DNA from: Rhodospirillaceae bacterium
GTDB lineage: Bacteria > Pseudomonadota > Alphaproteobacteria > Dongiales > Dongiaceae
Assembly: GCA_008012315.1 (NCBI GenBank)
Contig: SSEL01000023.1
Location: 186,001-250,000 of the forward strand
Direction of reading: 5' to 3'
DNA: 64,000 nucleotides
Below the pieces are notes generated by a model that was not told the DNA's origin, did no database searches, and worked only from the letters and a program-made list of their open reading frames with translations. Each line of letters opens with the position of its first letter. The first letter of the stretch is position 1. The position numbers and the translations under genes are program-made. Of this stretch, positions 51,717 to 60,456 are shown in pieces.

Positions 51717-52517
51717 TTATGCTGCGGCAGGGGCGCGTATGACTTCCACAATCTCGGCAGCAATCTCTTCGATAGTATGGGTGGCAGTGGTTCGCGCCAC
51801 ACGGTCAGCGAGCGAAGGCGAATAGCTGATCACCTCGCTCTTTGTGACGTTATGCCAGATCGGTAGCAGAATTTGTTCGCCGGAAACGGCTCGGGTCACG
51901 AGACCATCAAGTTCATATTCCGTCCATCCCCGACCGAAGAAGCCTCGGGACAAGACAACTACGCCAAACCGACTGGTAGCCAGGCCTTTGTCGATCTTGC
52001 GACGAAGGCTATCACCGATTTTCATTTCGAACTCATCGTACCAGACCGCCAGCCCCGCGCCCTGAAGGGCCTTAGCAAGCGGCCGTACAACCTCGTCCTT
52101 GTCTTCTGACGCATGGGATATGAAGACGTCGAACGTCCGATTGTCGACAGCATCATTCGCCGGAGCTGGGCCGCCCTCCGGCTGCCGGAGCAGGGCTGGT
52201 ACTGACGACAGTGGAGCTTCATTGATCGTGGGCAGCGGGCGAAGTGCAGCCCCAGGGATCACCCTTATGCTGGTGCGGGTGGTTCCTACCAGGCCCTGCA
52301 TATCGACCGCGATGTGCCAATTCCCTGAGTTGGGAACAGCAATACGTATTGGGGAGCGCTTCGCCAGCCCGCCATAATATCTATGCTGGCGTCCAGCCTT
52401 ATAGTTACTGAAGTTCGACCAATCCATGAGCCGAACGTTCGCAGCGCTGCCGGATAGGGTGACCTCAACGGCGCTACCACCATCGAGATGACCGAGGTCG
52501 TAATGCGTAAACTTCAT
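51717..52517 (-). CDS. TIR-domain protein with N-terminal DUF1883-like domain
   Basis: A 266-residue protein. The N-terminus (1-95), MKFTHYDLGHLDGGSAVEVT, resembles DUF1883; a Pro-rich linker (95-125) follows; the TIR domain (128-260) begins TFDVFISHASEDKDEVVRPLAKAL and has WYDEFEMKIGDSL, with Glu164 the likely NADase residue. ATG 52517 is preceded by GGAGGG; an in-frame ATG at 52532 is weaker. TIR proteins sense infection or make NAD-derived signals. It heads the leftward TIR-MBL-SIR2-HerA run, and a terminator-like hairpin stands just 33 bp upstream, within its leader. Confidence 0.85.
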   Translation of the reverse strand: MKFTHYDLGHLDGGSAVEVTLSGSAANVRLMDWSNFSNYKAGRQHRYYGGLAKRSPIRIAVPNSGNWHIAVDMQGLVGTTRTSIRVIPGAALRPLPTINEAPLSSVPALLRQPEGGPAPANDAVDNRTFDVFISHASEDKDEVVRPLAKALQGAGLAVWYDEFEMKIGDSLRRKIDKGLATSRFGVVVLSRGFFGRGWTEYELDGLVTRAVSGEQILLPIWHNVTKSEVISYSPSLADRVARTTATHTIEEIAAEIVEVIRAPAAA

Positions 52518-52549
52518 GAATGAACCCTCCATCCACGTAGTCCTGTTAG

Positions 52550-52599
52550 GCCCAAAAAAGAATCGCCCCCAAGGTCTCGACTGAGGCCGTTGGGGGCGA
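52550..52599 (-). terminator. Strong terminator or attenuator inside the transposon right end
   Basis: TCGCCCCCAA (52563-52572) pairs with TTGGGGGCGA (52590-52599), extended by an imperfect GGTCTC/GAGGCC stem. On the minus strand TTCTTTTTT follows. It faces transcripts coming from nrdJ and lies 33 bp before the TIR start, so it may insulate the cargo or attenuate the TIR operon. Confidence 0.7.
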
Positions 52600-52610
52600 A
52601 ATCTAGGCTA

Positions 52611-52671
52611 CTGCACGCCGTTGCGTCATTTACTGCACACTATGAGTACAATTCCCATAAATTATGCGTCA
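52611..52671. repeat. Right-end transposase-binding sites (three, tightly packed)
   Basis: On the minus strand: TGACGCAACGGCGTGCAG (52611-52628), GTACTCATAGTGTGCAG (52633-52649) and TGACGCATAATTTATGG (52655-52671). They repeat about every 22 bp, as in the right end of Tn7, and match the left-end sites in inverted orientation. Confidence 0.75.
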
Positions 52672-52678
52672 CGACTCA

Positions 52679-52683
52679 ATTAT
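52679..52683. repeat. Target-site duplication, right copy (ATTAT)
   Basis: ATTAT immediately follows the right terminus GTCACGACTCA and equals the left copy at 30041-30045. It ends 21 bp before the nrdJ stop codon. Confidence 0.85.
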
Positions 52684-52704
52684 TATTGAACCGGTGACGC
52701 AGCC

Positions 52705-55700
52705 TTAGCTGCATCCGCTGGTCGAGCCGCAGGTGTTGCACTTCATGCAAGTGCCGTTGCGCACCAGGGTGAAGTTGCCGCATTCGCCGCAGGCATCGCC
52801 TTCGTAACCCTTCATGCGGGCTTCGCGCACTTTCTCCAGGCGGTCGTCGACCTTGGCCATGACGCTGCTGCTGGCATTGCTGATTGTGGCGGCTTCGGCA
52901 TGGCTATGACCATGGCCACCATGGCTTCCGTGGTCATGGCCGCCATGATCATGCGCGGCATGCGCTTCGACGGCGAGGGCGTTATTGCCGGCGGCGGCGA
53001 AGGCTGCATTGCTGAACACCACCAGGTTGCTCCGCACATAACCGGTAGAGGCGATGCGCTTCACGGCTTCCATGGCTGCCGGCGTTTGCCGTCCGTCCTG
53101 GCCGCTCTGCGGCAGGTTGCCCTGGCTGTTACCGGTGCCGACGCTGTCCGGCATCAAGTCGCTCGGCTGCACATGCGCAAGGTCGTTGCGGCCGAGATAG
53201 GAGATAGCCAGCTCGCGGAAGATGTAATCGAGGACCGAGGTCGCCATCTTGATGGCGTCATTGCCTTCGACCATGCCCGAGGGCTCGAAGCGGGTGAAGG
53301 TATAGGCCTCGACGAATTCCTCCAGCGGCACACCGTATTGCAGGCCGATCGAGATGGCGATGGCGAAATTGTTCATCAGGCTGCGGAAGGCAGCACCTTC
53401 CTTATGCATGTCGATGAAGATCTCGCCCAGCGCACCGTCTTCATATTCGCCGGTCCGCAGATAGACCTTGTGGTTGCCGACGATCGCCTTCTGGGTATAG
53501 CCCTTGCGGCGTTCCGGCAGGCGCTTGCGCTCCTGCTGGGCATTGACCACGCGTTCGACGATCCGCTCGACGATGCGTTCGGCGACGATCGGCGCACGGG
53601 CCGCCGCCGGCGCTTCGAGCACCTCGTCGACCGTGTCGTCATCCTCGCCCAGCACGCTGGAAGCGAGCGGCTGTGACAGCTTGGAGCCGTCGCGATAGAG
53701 CGCGTTCGCCTTGATGCCGAGGCGCCAGGACAGCATATAGGCTTCCTTGCAATCCTCGACCGAGCTGCGGTTCGGCATGTTGATGGTCTTCGAGATCGCC
53801 CCCGAGATGAACGGCTGGGCGGCCGCCATCATGCGGATATGACTCTCGACCGAGAGGAAGCGCTTGCCGACACGGCCGCAGGGATTGGCGCAGTCGAAGA
53901 CTGACAGATGTGCGTCCTTCAGATGCGGCGCGCCTTCCAGCGTCATCGCACCGCAGACATAGGTATTGGTGCCCTCGATATCAGCCTTGCTGAAACCGAG
54001 AGTGCCGAGGAGGTCGAAGGTGGGATCGTTGAGCTGCGCATCGGTCAGCTTCAGCACCGTTTTGCAGAACTCTTCGCCCAGCGTGTATTTGTTGAAGACG
54101 AAGCGGATATCGAAAGCGCTGGCCAGTGCTTTCTCCACCGCCTGCAAGGGGGCAGAGGTGAAGCCCTTGGCCTTCAGGCTCTCGTGATTGATCACCGGCG
54201 CGCCGGACAGCGTGCCATGGCCCACCGCATAGGCGGTGATTTCGGCGATTTCGCTTTCGCTATAGCCAAGGGTCTGCAGGGCGACGGGAACGGTGCGGTT
54301 GATGATCTTGAAGTAACCGCCGCCGGCCAGCTTCTTGTACTTCACCAGCGCGAAATCGGGCTCGATGCCGGTGGTGTCGCAATCCATCACCAGGCCGATC
54401 GTGCCGGTCGGGGCGATCACGGTCGCCTGGGCATTGCGGAAGCCGAAGAGCTCGCCCAGCTCCAGCGCTTTGTCCCAGGCCCGCTTGGCAGCGGTGATCA
54501 ACTCCTGATCCGGGCAGTTGGCGGCATCCAGCGGCACCGGCTTCACGCTCAGCTTCTCATAGCCTTCGGTCTCGCTGTAAGCGGCCCGGCGGTGATTGCG
54601 GATGACGCGCAGCATCGCCGCCCGGTTCTTGTCATAGCCGGGGAAGGTGCCGAGCTCGCCGGCCATCTCCGCCGAGGTGGCGTAGGAAACGCCGGTCATG
54701 ACCGCGGTCAGAGCGGCGGTGATGGCGCGACCTTCCTCGCTGTCATAGCCGAGGCCCATCGCCATCAGCAGGCCGCCGATATTGGCATAGCCGAGGCCGA
54801 GCGTGCGGTATTCATAAGAGAGCTGGGCGATTTCCTTCGACGGGAACTGCGCCATCAGCACCGAGATTTCCAGCACGATGGTCCAAAGACGGACCGCATG
54901 CTCATAGGCGGCGATATCGATGCTGCCGTCTTCGCGCTGGAAGGTCATCAGGTTCAGCGAGGCGAGATTGCAGGCCGTGTCGTCCAGGAACATGTATTCC
55001 GAGCACGGATTGGACGCATTGATGCGGCCGGATTCCGGGCAGGTATGCCATTCATTGATGGTGGTATCGAACTGGACTCCCGGATCGGCGCTGGCCCAGG
55101 CAGCATTGCCGATCTTGTCCCACAGGTCGCGCGCCTTGATGGTCTTTGCGACCTTGCCGTCGGTGCGGCGGATCAGGTCCCAGTCGCCGTTATCCAGCAC
55201 CTTCTGGATGAAGTCGTTGGCGACGCGCACCGAGTTGTTGGAGTTCTGGCCGGAGACGGTCAGATAGGCTTCCGAATCCCAATCCGTGTCGTAATTGCGG
55301 AAGTCGATCTCGGTATAGCCCTGTTCGGCGAAATGAATGACGCGCTGGATGTAGTTCTCGGGGATCGCCGATTTGCGCGCGGCCTTGATCGCGGATTTCA
55401 GCGCTGGATTGGCTTTCGGATCGACGCGGTCATTCTCATTGGCGGCGTTCGGCAGGCCCTCATGGACCGCTTTCATCACGTCGTTGAGATGCTTGCTGGC
55501 AAGCTTGGACCCGGCGACCAGAGCAGCGACCTTCTGCTCCTCGATCGCCTTCCAGTCGATATATTCCTCGATATCCGGATGGTCGAGATCGACCGTCACC
55601 ATCTTGGCGGCGCGGCGGGTGGTGCCGCCTGACTTGATCGCGCCGGCGGCGCGATCGCCGATCTTGAGGAAGCTCATCAGGCCGGAGGAACGGCCGCCGC

Positions 55701-56439
55701 CGGCCAGCTTCTCGCCATTGCCGCGCAGCTTGGAGAAATTGGAGCCGGTGCCCGAGCCGTATTTGAAGAGGCGCGCTTCCCGGACCCACAAATCCATGAT
55801 GCCGCCTTCATTGACGAGGTCGTCGGCGACCGACTGGATGAAGCAGGCATGGGGTTGGGGATGCTCATAGGCCGAGCTCGAGGCGACCAGTTCGCCGCTC
55901 TTGAAATCGACGTAGAAATGGCCCTGGGCCGGACCGTCGATGCCATAGGCCCAATGCAGGCCGGTATTGAACCATTGCGGGCTGTTGGGGGCGCCCATCT
56001 GCTGGCACAGCATGACGCGCATTTCGTCATAGAAGGACTTGGCGTCGGCTTCGCTGTCGAAATAACCGCCCTTCCAGCCCCAATAGGTCCAGGTGCCGGC
56101 CAGGCGATCGAAAACCTGCGTCGCGCTCATTTCGCTGGTATAGCGCTGCTCGGCCGGGAGCTGCATCAGGGCTTCCAGATCGGCTTCCTTGCGCCACAGC
56201 CATTCCGGCACCTCGGCCTCGACCACCGGGCGCAACTTGGCGGGAATCCCGGCCTTGCGGAAATACTTCTGCGCCAGGACGTCGCTCGCCACCTGCGACC
56301 AATCGGCCGGCACATCGATATCCTTCAGCTGAAAGACGATCGAGCCGTCCGGATTGCGAATCTCGCTCACGGTCTTGCGGAAGTCGATTCCCGCATAGGG
56401 CGACTGGTCGGACTTGGTGAAACGACGCTCAATACGCAT
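52705..56439 (-). CDS. nrdJ: Adenosylcobalamin-dependent (class II) ribonucleotide reductase
   Basis: A 1244-residue class II reductase that makes deoxyribonucleotides with vitamin B12 and needs no oxygen. Family blocks include [35 protein letters not shown] and the substrate-loop [20 protein letters not shown]. The C-terminus is a zinc-ribbon, [10 protein letters not shown]...[10 protein letters not shown], typical of alphaproteobacterial NrdJ. A histidine-rich stretch, [18 protein letters not shown], stands about 60 residues before it. ATG 56439 has a G-rich site upstream; 56463 is a weaker in-frame choice. The stop codon is 26 bp from the transposon, and the conserved end of the gene probably serves as its attachment site. 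Confidence 0.95.
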   Translation of the reverse strand: MRIERRFTKSDQSPYAGIDFRKTVSEIRNPDGSIVFQLKDIDVPADWSQVASDVLAQKYFRKAGIPAKLRPVVEAEVPEWLWRKEADLEALMQLPAEQRYTSEMSATQVFDRLAGTWTYWGWKGGYFDSEADAKSFYDEMRVMLCQQMGAPNSPQWFNTGLHWAYGIDGPAQGHFYVDFKSGELVASSSAYEHPQPHACFIQSVADDLVNEGGIMDLWVREARLFKYGSGTGSNFSKLRGNGEKLAGGGRSSGLMSFLKIGDRAAGAIKSGGTTRRAAKMVTVDLDHPDIEEYIDWKAIEEQKVAALVAGSKLASKHLNDVMKAVHEGLPNAANENDRVDPKANPALKSAIKAARKSAIPENYIQRVIHFAEQGYTEIDFRNYDTDWDSEAYLTVSGQNSNNSVRVANDFIQKVLDNGDWDLIRRTDGKVAKTIKARDLWDKIGNAAWASADPGVQFDTTINEWHTCPESGRINASNPCSEYMFLDDTACNLASLNLMTFQREDGSIDIAAYEHAVRLWTIVLEISVLMAQFPSKEIAQLSYEYRTLGLGYANIGGLLMAMGLGYDSEEGRAITAALTAVMTGVSYATSAEMAGELGTFPGYDKNRAAMLRVIRNHRRAAYSETEGYEKLSVKPVPLDAANCPDQELITAAKRAWDKALELGELFGFRNAQATVIAPTGTIGLVMDCDTTGIEPDFALVKYKKLAGGGYFKIINRTVPVALQTLGYSESEIAEITAYAVGHGTLSGAPVINHESLKAKGFTSAPLQAVEKALASAFDIRFVFNKYTLGEEFCKTVLKLTDAQLNDPTFDLLGTLGFSKADIEGTNTYVCGAMTLEGAPHLKDAHLSVFDCANPCGRVGKRFLSVESHIRMMAAAQPFISGAISKTINMPNRSSVEDCKEAYMLSWRLGIKANALYRDGSKLSQPLASSVLGEDDDTVDEVLEAPAAARAPIVAERIVERIVERVVNAQQERKRLPERRKGYTQKAIVGNHKVYLRTGEYEDGALGEIFIDMHKEGAAFRSLMNNFAIAISIGLQYGVPLEEFVEAYTFTRFEPSGMVEGNDAIKMATSVLDYIFRELAISYLGRNDLAHVQPSDLMPDSVGTGNSQGNLPQSGQDGRQTPAAMEAVKRIASTGYVRSNLVVFSNAAFAAAGNNALAVEAHAAHDHGGHDHGSHGGHGHSHAEAATISNASSSVMAKVDDRLEKVREARMKGYEGDACGECGNFTLVRNGTCMKCNTCGSTSGCS

Positions 56440-56896
56440 GCAACCCCCCGGTTCGTAGGCCACTCAAGACAGAATCCTCCAGCCCGGCCGAATGTTTCTA
56501 AAACACTTCAGCTGATTGGGCTAAGAGGTTGTAGAAAAGGCGCTAAATCTGGACAGGTCGTCCGCGCCCACACCCAGATATTGGGGGAAAGTGACGTTGG
56601 GCTGCAAGCAGGAAATTCAAGAGTTAGTCATTCTTTTGGGTTGACGCCACTGGATATTGTGCTCCCTAAGGGAAACCGCCGCGTCGCGGCCGGCAGGCCC
56701 CCGAAAATGGGCATTCACACATATTAAGATCTTGGTGAAATTGATTTTCGCAAATAAAATCAATTGATTACCGTGTTGCGGAAAAGAGCGGACGTCATCC
56801 AATCATCACTCGAATGTCACGCTACAGTTAGGCAAGCGGGCTTGCCGCCGACACAATCCCTAGTTCCGCAATCGCCGGTGCCGTTGGGTTTGCAAC
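56440..56896. other. Gap between nrdJ and the EamA gene
   Basis: About 460 bp without a supported gene. It holds two NrdR-box-like sequences (listed separately). I looked for a cobalamin riboswitch on the nrdJ strand and saw no convincing B12 box. An AT-rich stretch near 56730-56770 could hold the nrdJ promoter. Confidence 0.5.
56571..56662 (-). promoter_or_regulatory. Two NrdR-box-like sequences upstream of nrdJ
   Basis: On the minus strand GCACAATATCCAGTGG (about 56647-56662) and CCCCAATATCTGGGTG (about 56571-56586). They share CAATATCnnGTG-like cores, as in NrdR repressor boxes. Their centres are about 76 bp apart, wider than the usual three helical turns. Confidence 0.45.
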
Positions 56897-57805
56897 CTAA
56901 TCCCGGTGGCGTCCCGCGCCGAGGACCGAGGAGAGGCCAAGGGCGGCCAGGATAACGCTCATGCCGATCCATTGGGTCGGATGGGTCGGTTCGTGCAGGA
57001 TCACCATGGCGGAGGTGGTGGCGATGAAGGGTTCCAGATTCATCGTGATGCCGGTCTGCGACGGCGGCAGAAGCTGGACGGCGATGAAGAAGGTGGAAAA
57101 GCCCAGGATGTAACAAGCCGAGGCGGCGATGGCCCCGAACCAGGCGAGCCCGCCGACCGGGAGCACGAAATCGCCCAGCAAAGAGCCGATGCCCGGCAGG
57201 GCGATCATCCCGCTGAAAATCAGCGCCATCCAGACATTCATCCAGAGATTCATGGTCAGCGGCGAGGCGCCGCGCATGGCGCGGTTCCCGGAAACGACGG
57301 CGATGGCCAGGCCGGTGGCACCCGTCAGGACCAGCCCCACGCCGCGCCAATCGAAGGCACTGCCGATCGATTGCGAGGAAGCGAGCACCACGCCGCCGAA
57401 AGCCGTGAACATGCAGACGATTTTCGTCCAGGACGGTTTTTCCGAGCGGATCGCCAGGGAAAGAAGCATGGTGATGATCGGAAAGGTATAGAACAGCACT
57501 ACCTGCAGGCCGACGGTGATATAGGCGACCGAGCCCAGATAACCGATGGAATTCATCAACATGCCGATGGCCATGATGCCGGCGCCGCCAAGTTGGCGGG
57601 TGGTCAGGCGCAGCCGCCGCTGACGGATCAGGTGATAGGCGCCGATCACCACGGCGAAGCTGACGAACCGCATCCAGACCAACGTGGTTGGCGTGGCGCC
57701 GCTCTCATAAGCCAGCTTGGCGAAGGTCGAAATAATGCTGAGCGAGGCACAGGCCAGCAGGACTAGGCATAATCCAGTCCAGTATTGCCGGCGGCTTAGC
57801 GTCAT
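56897..57805 (-). CDS. EamA/DMT-superfamily transporter
   Basis: About 302 residues from ATG 57805 (57850 and 57877 are other in-frame starts, with no clear ribosome-binding site to decide). Ten predicted transmembrane segments in two EamA repeats; the first helix is YWTGLCLVLLACASLSIIST, and the second repeat begins near ASACYILGFSTFFIAVQLLP. It would export or import small metabolites. It is divergent from the complex I subunit gene at 58047 and not obviously linked to its neighbours. Confidence 0.88.
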   Translation of the reverse strand: MTLSRRQYWTGLCLVLLACASLSIISTFAKLAYESGATPTTLVWMRFVSFAVVIGAYHLIRQRRLRLTTRQLGGAGIMAIGMLMNSIGYLGSVAYITVGLQVVLFYTFPIITMLLSLAIRSEKPSWTKIVCMFTAFGGVVLASSQSIGSAFDWRGVGLVLTGATGLAIAVVSGNRAMRGASPLTMNLWMNVWMALIFSGMIALPGIGSLLGDFVLPVGGLAWFGAIAASACYILGFSTFFIAVQLLPPSQTGITMNLEPFIATTSAMVILHEPTHPTQWIGMSVILAALGLSSVLGAGRHRD

Positions 57806-58046
57806 CGAATTGGTCGTCAGGATCTGCCTCCCCGCAGATAAGCTCGCCACCATAGCCGAGCCGCTCGACCACGCCAACGAGCTTGCCGGATCATCAGGCG
57901 GGCAAGAAAAGATCCGCGGCGCCAGGTGTCAAGTTCTTGTTTCGCAAGGAAGATTAGCAACGACCCTCGGCTTGTCACGAGCCTTGCGCACCGGTATAGT
58001 GCGCGCCGGAATCGTAACGGCTTCAATTTTCAGGGTTTGGTGCGAG

Positions 58047-58400
58047 ATGGCCTTCGGCACCCGTCTTTTCACGATGGTTTACGGCGAATTGGTCGGTACA
58101 GACGAATTCGGCAACAAGTATTATATCGACCGCCGGACCAAGGGTCAGAAGCGGGAGCGTCGCTGGGTCATCTATAACGGCTCGGTGGAAGCCAGCCGGG
58201 TGCCGCCGGTGTGGCATGCCTGGCTGCATCGCACGACGGTGACGCCGCCCACCAGCCAGGTTCAGAAGAAAACGTGGCAAAAGCCCCATCAGCCGAATCT
58301 GACGGGCACGGAACAGGCCTATTTCCCGGAAGGACATGCCCTCATGGGTGGCCAGCGGGCCAAGGCGACCGGGGATTACGAGCCCTGGGTTCCGAATTAA
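58047..58400 (+). CDS. NADH:ubiquinone oxidoreductase 17.2-kDa-type accessory subunit (NDUFA12 homologue)
   Basis: A 117-residue protein of the NDUFA12 family: LVGTDEFGNKYYIDRR, RRWVIYNGSVEASRVPPVWHAWLH and YEPWVPN are the hallmark blocks. This accessory subunit of respiratory complex I is shared by alphaproteobacteria and mitochondria and faces the cytoplasm. ATG 58047 is chosen because homology starts there. It precedes a lipid-transport gene, mlaD, in the order common to this class (NDUFA12, MlaD, DUF2155, aat, accCB). Confidence 0.95.
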   Translation: MAFGTRLFTMVYGELVGTDEFGNKYYIDRRTKGQKRERRWVIYNGSVEASRVPPVWHAWLHRTTVTPPTSQVQKKTWQKPHQPNLTGTEQAYFPEGHALMGGQRAKATGDYEPWVPN

Positions 58401-58525
58401 ACCGTTCGCGACAATCGATGCTGGGTTGCAACCCGTTCGGTGCATGTAGCCCAAAACGCGATGCTTGCATGTCATGGCGATGGCGACATGCAGGCATTCG
58501 CATTCCAGGTGATTAGGGGAAGACT

Positions 58526-58984
58526 ATGCAGCGCAACGTTCTGGAAACCGTCATGGGCGCCGTCGTCCTGATCGCCGCCATCGGTTTCCTCTATCTCGCC
58601 TCGGTCACGGTCGGCTATCGCGAAGCCAGCAACGGCTACGATCTCGTCATGCGGTTCGATCGCGGTGCTTCAGTCAGTCCGGGCACCGATGTCCGTATCG
58701 CCGGCGCCAAGATCGGCACGGTCGTGTCGAAGAGCTTCGATGCGGAAAACTATCAGGCGGTCGTGACGGTCAATATCGACGGCAAAGTCAAGTTGCCGAA
58801 AGATACCTCGGCGATCGTCACCAGCGACGGGCTTCTGGGCGACAATTACGTGCTGCTGGAAATCGGTGGCGATGATGAAACCTTGAAGCCCAATGACCAG
58901 ATCACCCATGTGCAAGGCGCGCTCAATCTTGCCGATCTCATCAACAAGTTCGTGGTCGGCGGGTCGAGCAGCAAGCAGAACTGA
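58526..58984 (+). CDS. mlaD: MlaD-type phospholipid transport protein (MCE domain)
   Basis: A 152-residue MCE protein with one N-terminal membrane anchor (VLIAAIGFLYLASVTVG, about 14-30) and the MCE domain, including VSPGTDVRIAGAKIGTVV and LLGDNYVLLEIGG. In the Mla pathway it forms a hexameric ring on the inner membrane that passes phospholipids between membranes. GGGGA precedes the ATG. Partner genes mlaE and mlaF are not in this window. Confidence 0.93.
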   Translation: MQRNVLETVMGAVVLIAAIGFLYLASVTVGYREASNGYDLVMRFDRGASVSPGTDVRIAGAKIGTVVSKSFDAENYQAVVTVNIDGKVKLPKDTSAIVTSDGLLGDNYVLLEIGGDDETLKPNDQITHVQGALNLADLINKFVVGGSSSKQN

Positions 58985-59000
58985 AACGATGGAATAGGCC

Positions 59001-59240
59001 ATGGCTGGTCGCCAGCCGAAGAAACAGTCTTTCGAACCGCCGCTCTGGCGCCAGCCAGACGGTAAGCCGGTTTCCTGCGACGAGAAGATCAAGGTCCTCA
59101 ATCAAAACCTGACCGAATTGCAGCAGATGGCCCAGGATCTGGTCGAAGATGCCATCCTCATGGGCTGTGACGAAACGCAGATCCGGGCCGTGTTGGACCA
59201 GATGATCGCTGGCCTCAAGAACCCCTATCGAAAGTCATGA
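59001..59240 (+). CDS. Small conserved hypothetical protein between mlaD and DUF2155 genes
   Basis: A 79-residue soluble, helical protein (CDEKIKVLNQNLTELQQMAQDLVEDAILMGCDETQIRAVLDQM). It begins 16 bp after mlaD and its stop overlaps the next start by four bases (ATGA), so it belongs to the same operon. Similar small genes occur at this place in other alphaproteobacteria. Function unknown. Confidence 0.8.
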   Translation: MAGRQPKKQSFEPPLWRQPDGKPVSCDEKIKVLNQNLTELQQMAQDLVEDAILMGCDETQIRAVLDQMIAGLKNPYRKS

Positions 59241-59653
59241 TGATGTTCGGATCGATTGCTCGGCCGGCCCTGGGCGCCGTTCTCCTGCTGTCGGCTGCAA
59301 TGGCCGCCGGGCCTGCCTCGGCCTTACCGATGAATGAAGCGGTGCTGCAGGCACTGGACAAGATCACCGCGCGGGTTTCCCGCATCACCGTGCCGGTGGG
59401 CGGCACCGTGACCTTCGGGTCGCTGCAGATCACCGCCAAGGCCTGCGACAAGCGTCCGCCGGAAGAGACGCCGGAAAGTGCGGCCTTTCTCCAGGTTGTC
59501 GAAGTGAAGCCCGGTGAGGCGCCGGTCAGCCGGTTCTCCGGCTGGATGTTCGCGTCCAGCCCGGCCCTCTCGGCGATGGAGCATCCGGTCTATGACCTCT
59601 GGGTGCTCGACTGCATCAACGCCGACAGCGCCCCCTCGGGCAAATCGGAATAG
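59237..59653 (+). CDS. DUF2155-domain exported protein
   Basis: A 138-residue protein with a Sec signal peptide ([19 protein letters not shown], cleavage near residue 30). The mature part, [40 protein letters not shown], is typical of DUF2155, and two Cys residues could form a disulphide. It is periplasmic, of unknown role, and commonly lies in this gene order in alphaproteobacteria. The end overlaps the convergent aat gene by 64 bp. Confidence 0.92.
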   Translation: MMMFGSIARPALGAVLLLSAAMAAGPASALPMNEAVLQALDKITARVSRITVPVGGTVTFGSLQITAKACDKRPPEETPESAAFLQVVEVKPGEAPVSRFSGWMFASSPALSAMEHPVYDLWVLDCINADSAPSGKSE

Positions 59654-60258
59654 AATCGCGCCGGCAGGGCCATCGCGGCATTCAATTGCTGGCGATATTC
59701 GTCGCGCCCGATCTCGATCGCGCCGAAACGCGCGAGATGCTGGGTGACGAATTGCGTGTCCAGCAGGCCATAACCGCCGGCCTTCAGCCGCGCCACCAGA
59801 TGGACCAGGGCAACCTTGCTGGCATCGGTCTCGCGGCTGAACATGCTTTCGCCGAAGAAAGCGCCACCCAGCGAGATGCCGTAAAGGCCGCCGACGAGAC
59901 GCCCATCGACCCAGGTCTCGATGCTATGGGCATGTCCGAGGACGAAAAGCTGCCGGCAGAGATCGAAGATCGTGTCGTTGATCCAGGTCTGACGGCGGCC
60001 CGGCGCCGGCGCCGCGCATTGCTCCACCACGGCGGTGAAAGCGCGGTCACAGGTGACGTCGAAATCGCCGCGCCGCACGGTTTTCCTCAGGCTTTGCGGG
60101 AGATGGAAGTTCTCCAGGGGCAGGATGCCGCGCTGTTCCGGATCGATCCAATAAAGATCGGGATCGTCACGGCTTTCCGCCATGGGAAAGATCCCGATCG
60201 CATAGGCGCGCAACAGCATGCCGGGGGTGATTTGTGGCGTCGACCGCCTGTTGGACAT
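59590..60258 (-). CDS. aat: Leucyl/phenylalanyl-tRNA-protein transferase
   Basis: A 222-residue enzyme that adds Leu or Phe from tRNA to proteins with N-terminal Arg or Lys, marking them for ClpS/ClpAP. Family blocks are [35 protein letters not shown]-like [33 protein letters not shown] and [16 protein letters not shown]. The start ATG is 60258. It is convergent with and overlaps the DUF2155 gene. Confidence 0.96.
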   Translation of the reverse strand: MSNRRSTPQITPGMLLRAYAIGIFPMAESRDDPDLYWIDPEQRGILPLENFHLPQSLRKTVRRGDFDVTCDRAFTAVVEQCAAPAPGRRQTWINDTIFDLCRQLFVLGHAHSIETWVDGRLVGGLYGISLGGAFFGESMFSRETDASKVALVHLVARLKAGGYGLLDTQFVTQHLARFGAIEIGRDEYRQQLNAAMALPARFYSDLPEGALSALMQSSTQRS

Positions 60259-60456
60259 CCCAGCCTCCGAGAGCGAAGCGCGTCATGGCGGCCTGTAGTG
60301 TAGCTGTCGCGAACGAACACGCCTAGAGCCGGATCGCTCCAAATTGAGTCACTTTGTGGTGCTCTTTTGTAAACGCCGTCGCTTGCGAAACTGTTCCCAT
60401 GCCAAGGCTGGGGCTTTGGTGTTGCAGTTTCCAAGTCGATCTGGCCATTTCCGGCA

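Larger units (their letters stand above)
30046..52678 (-). mobile_element. Complete Tn7-like transposon (22,633 bp) inserted beyond nrdJ
   Basis: The left end TGAAACGTGACTCATA and the right end read inward TGAGTCGTGACGCATA match at 13 of 16 bases and are flanked by ATTAT duplications. Both ends carry repeats of TGACKCATnnTTGCAG, spaced on the left and tightly packed on the right, as in Tn7. The element encodes TnsA, TnsB, TnsC and a TnsD-sized TniQ protein, all read leftward, and carries a toxin-antitoxin pair and defence-type genes as cargo on both sides. The right end is 26 bp from the nrdJ stop. The termini are TGA...TCA and not the TGT...ACA of Tn7. Confidence 0.9.

Noticed and set aside
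53000-55700. Long plus-strand open frames opposite nrdJ
   Set aside because: They are shadows of GC-rich nrdJ coding sequence; the nrdJ reading has clear family motifs throughout.
56440-56896. Cobalamin riboswitch upstream of nrdJ
   Set aside because: GCCACTGG on the opposite strand looked suggestive, but no B12 box was found on the nrdJ strand and the sequence is better explained by NrdR-like boxes.
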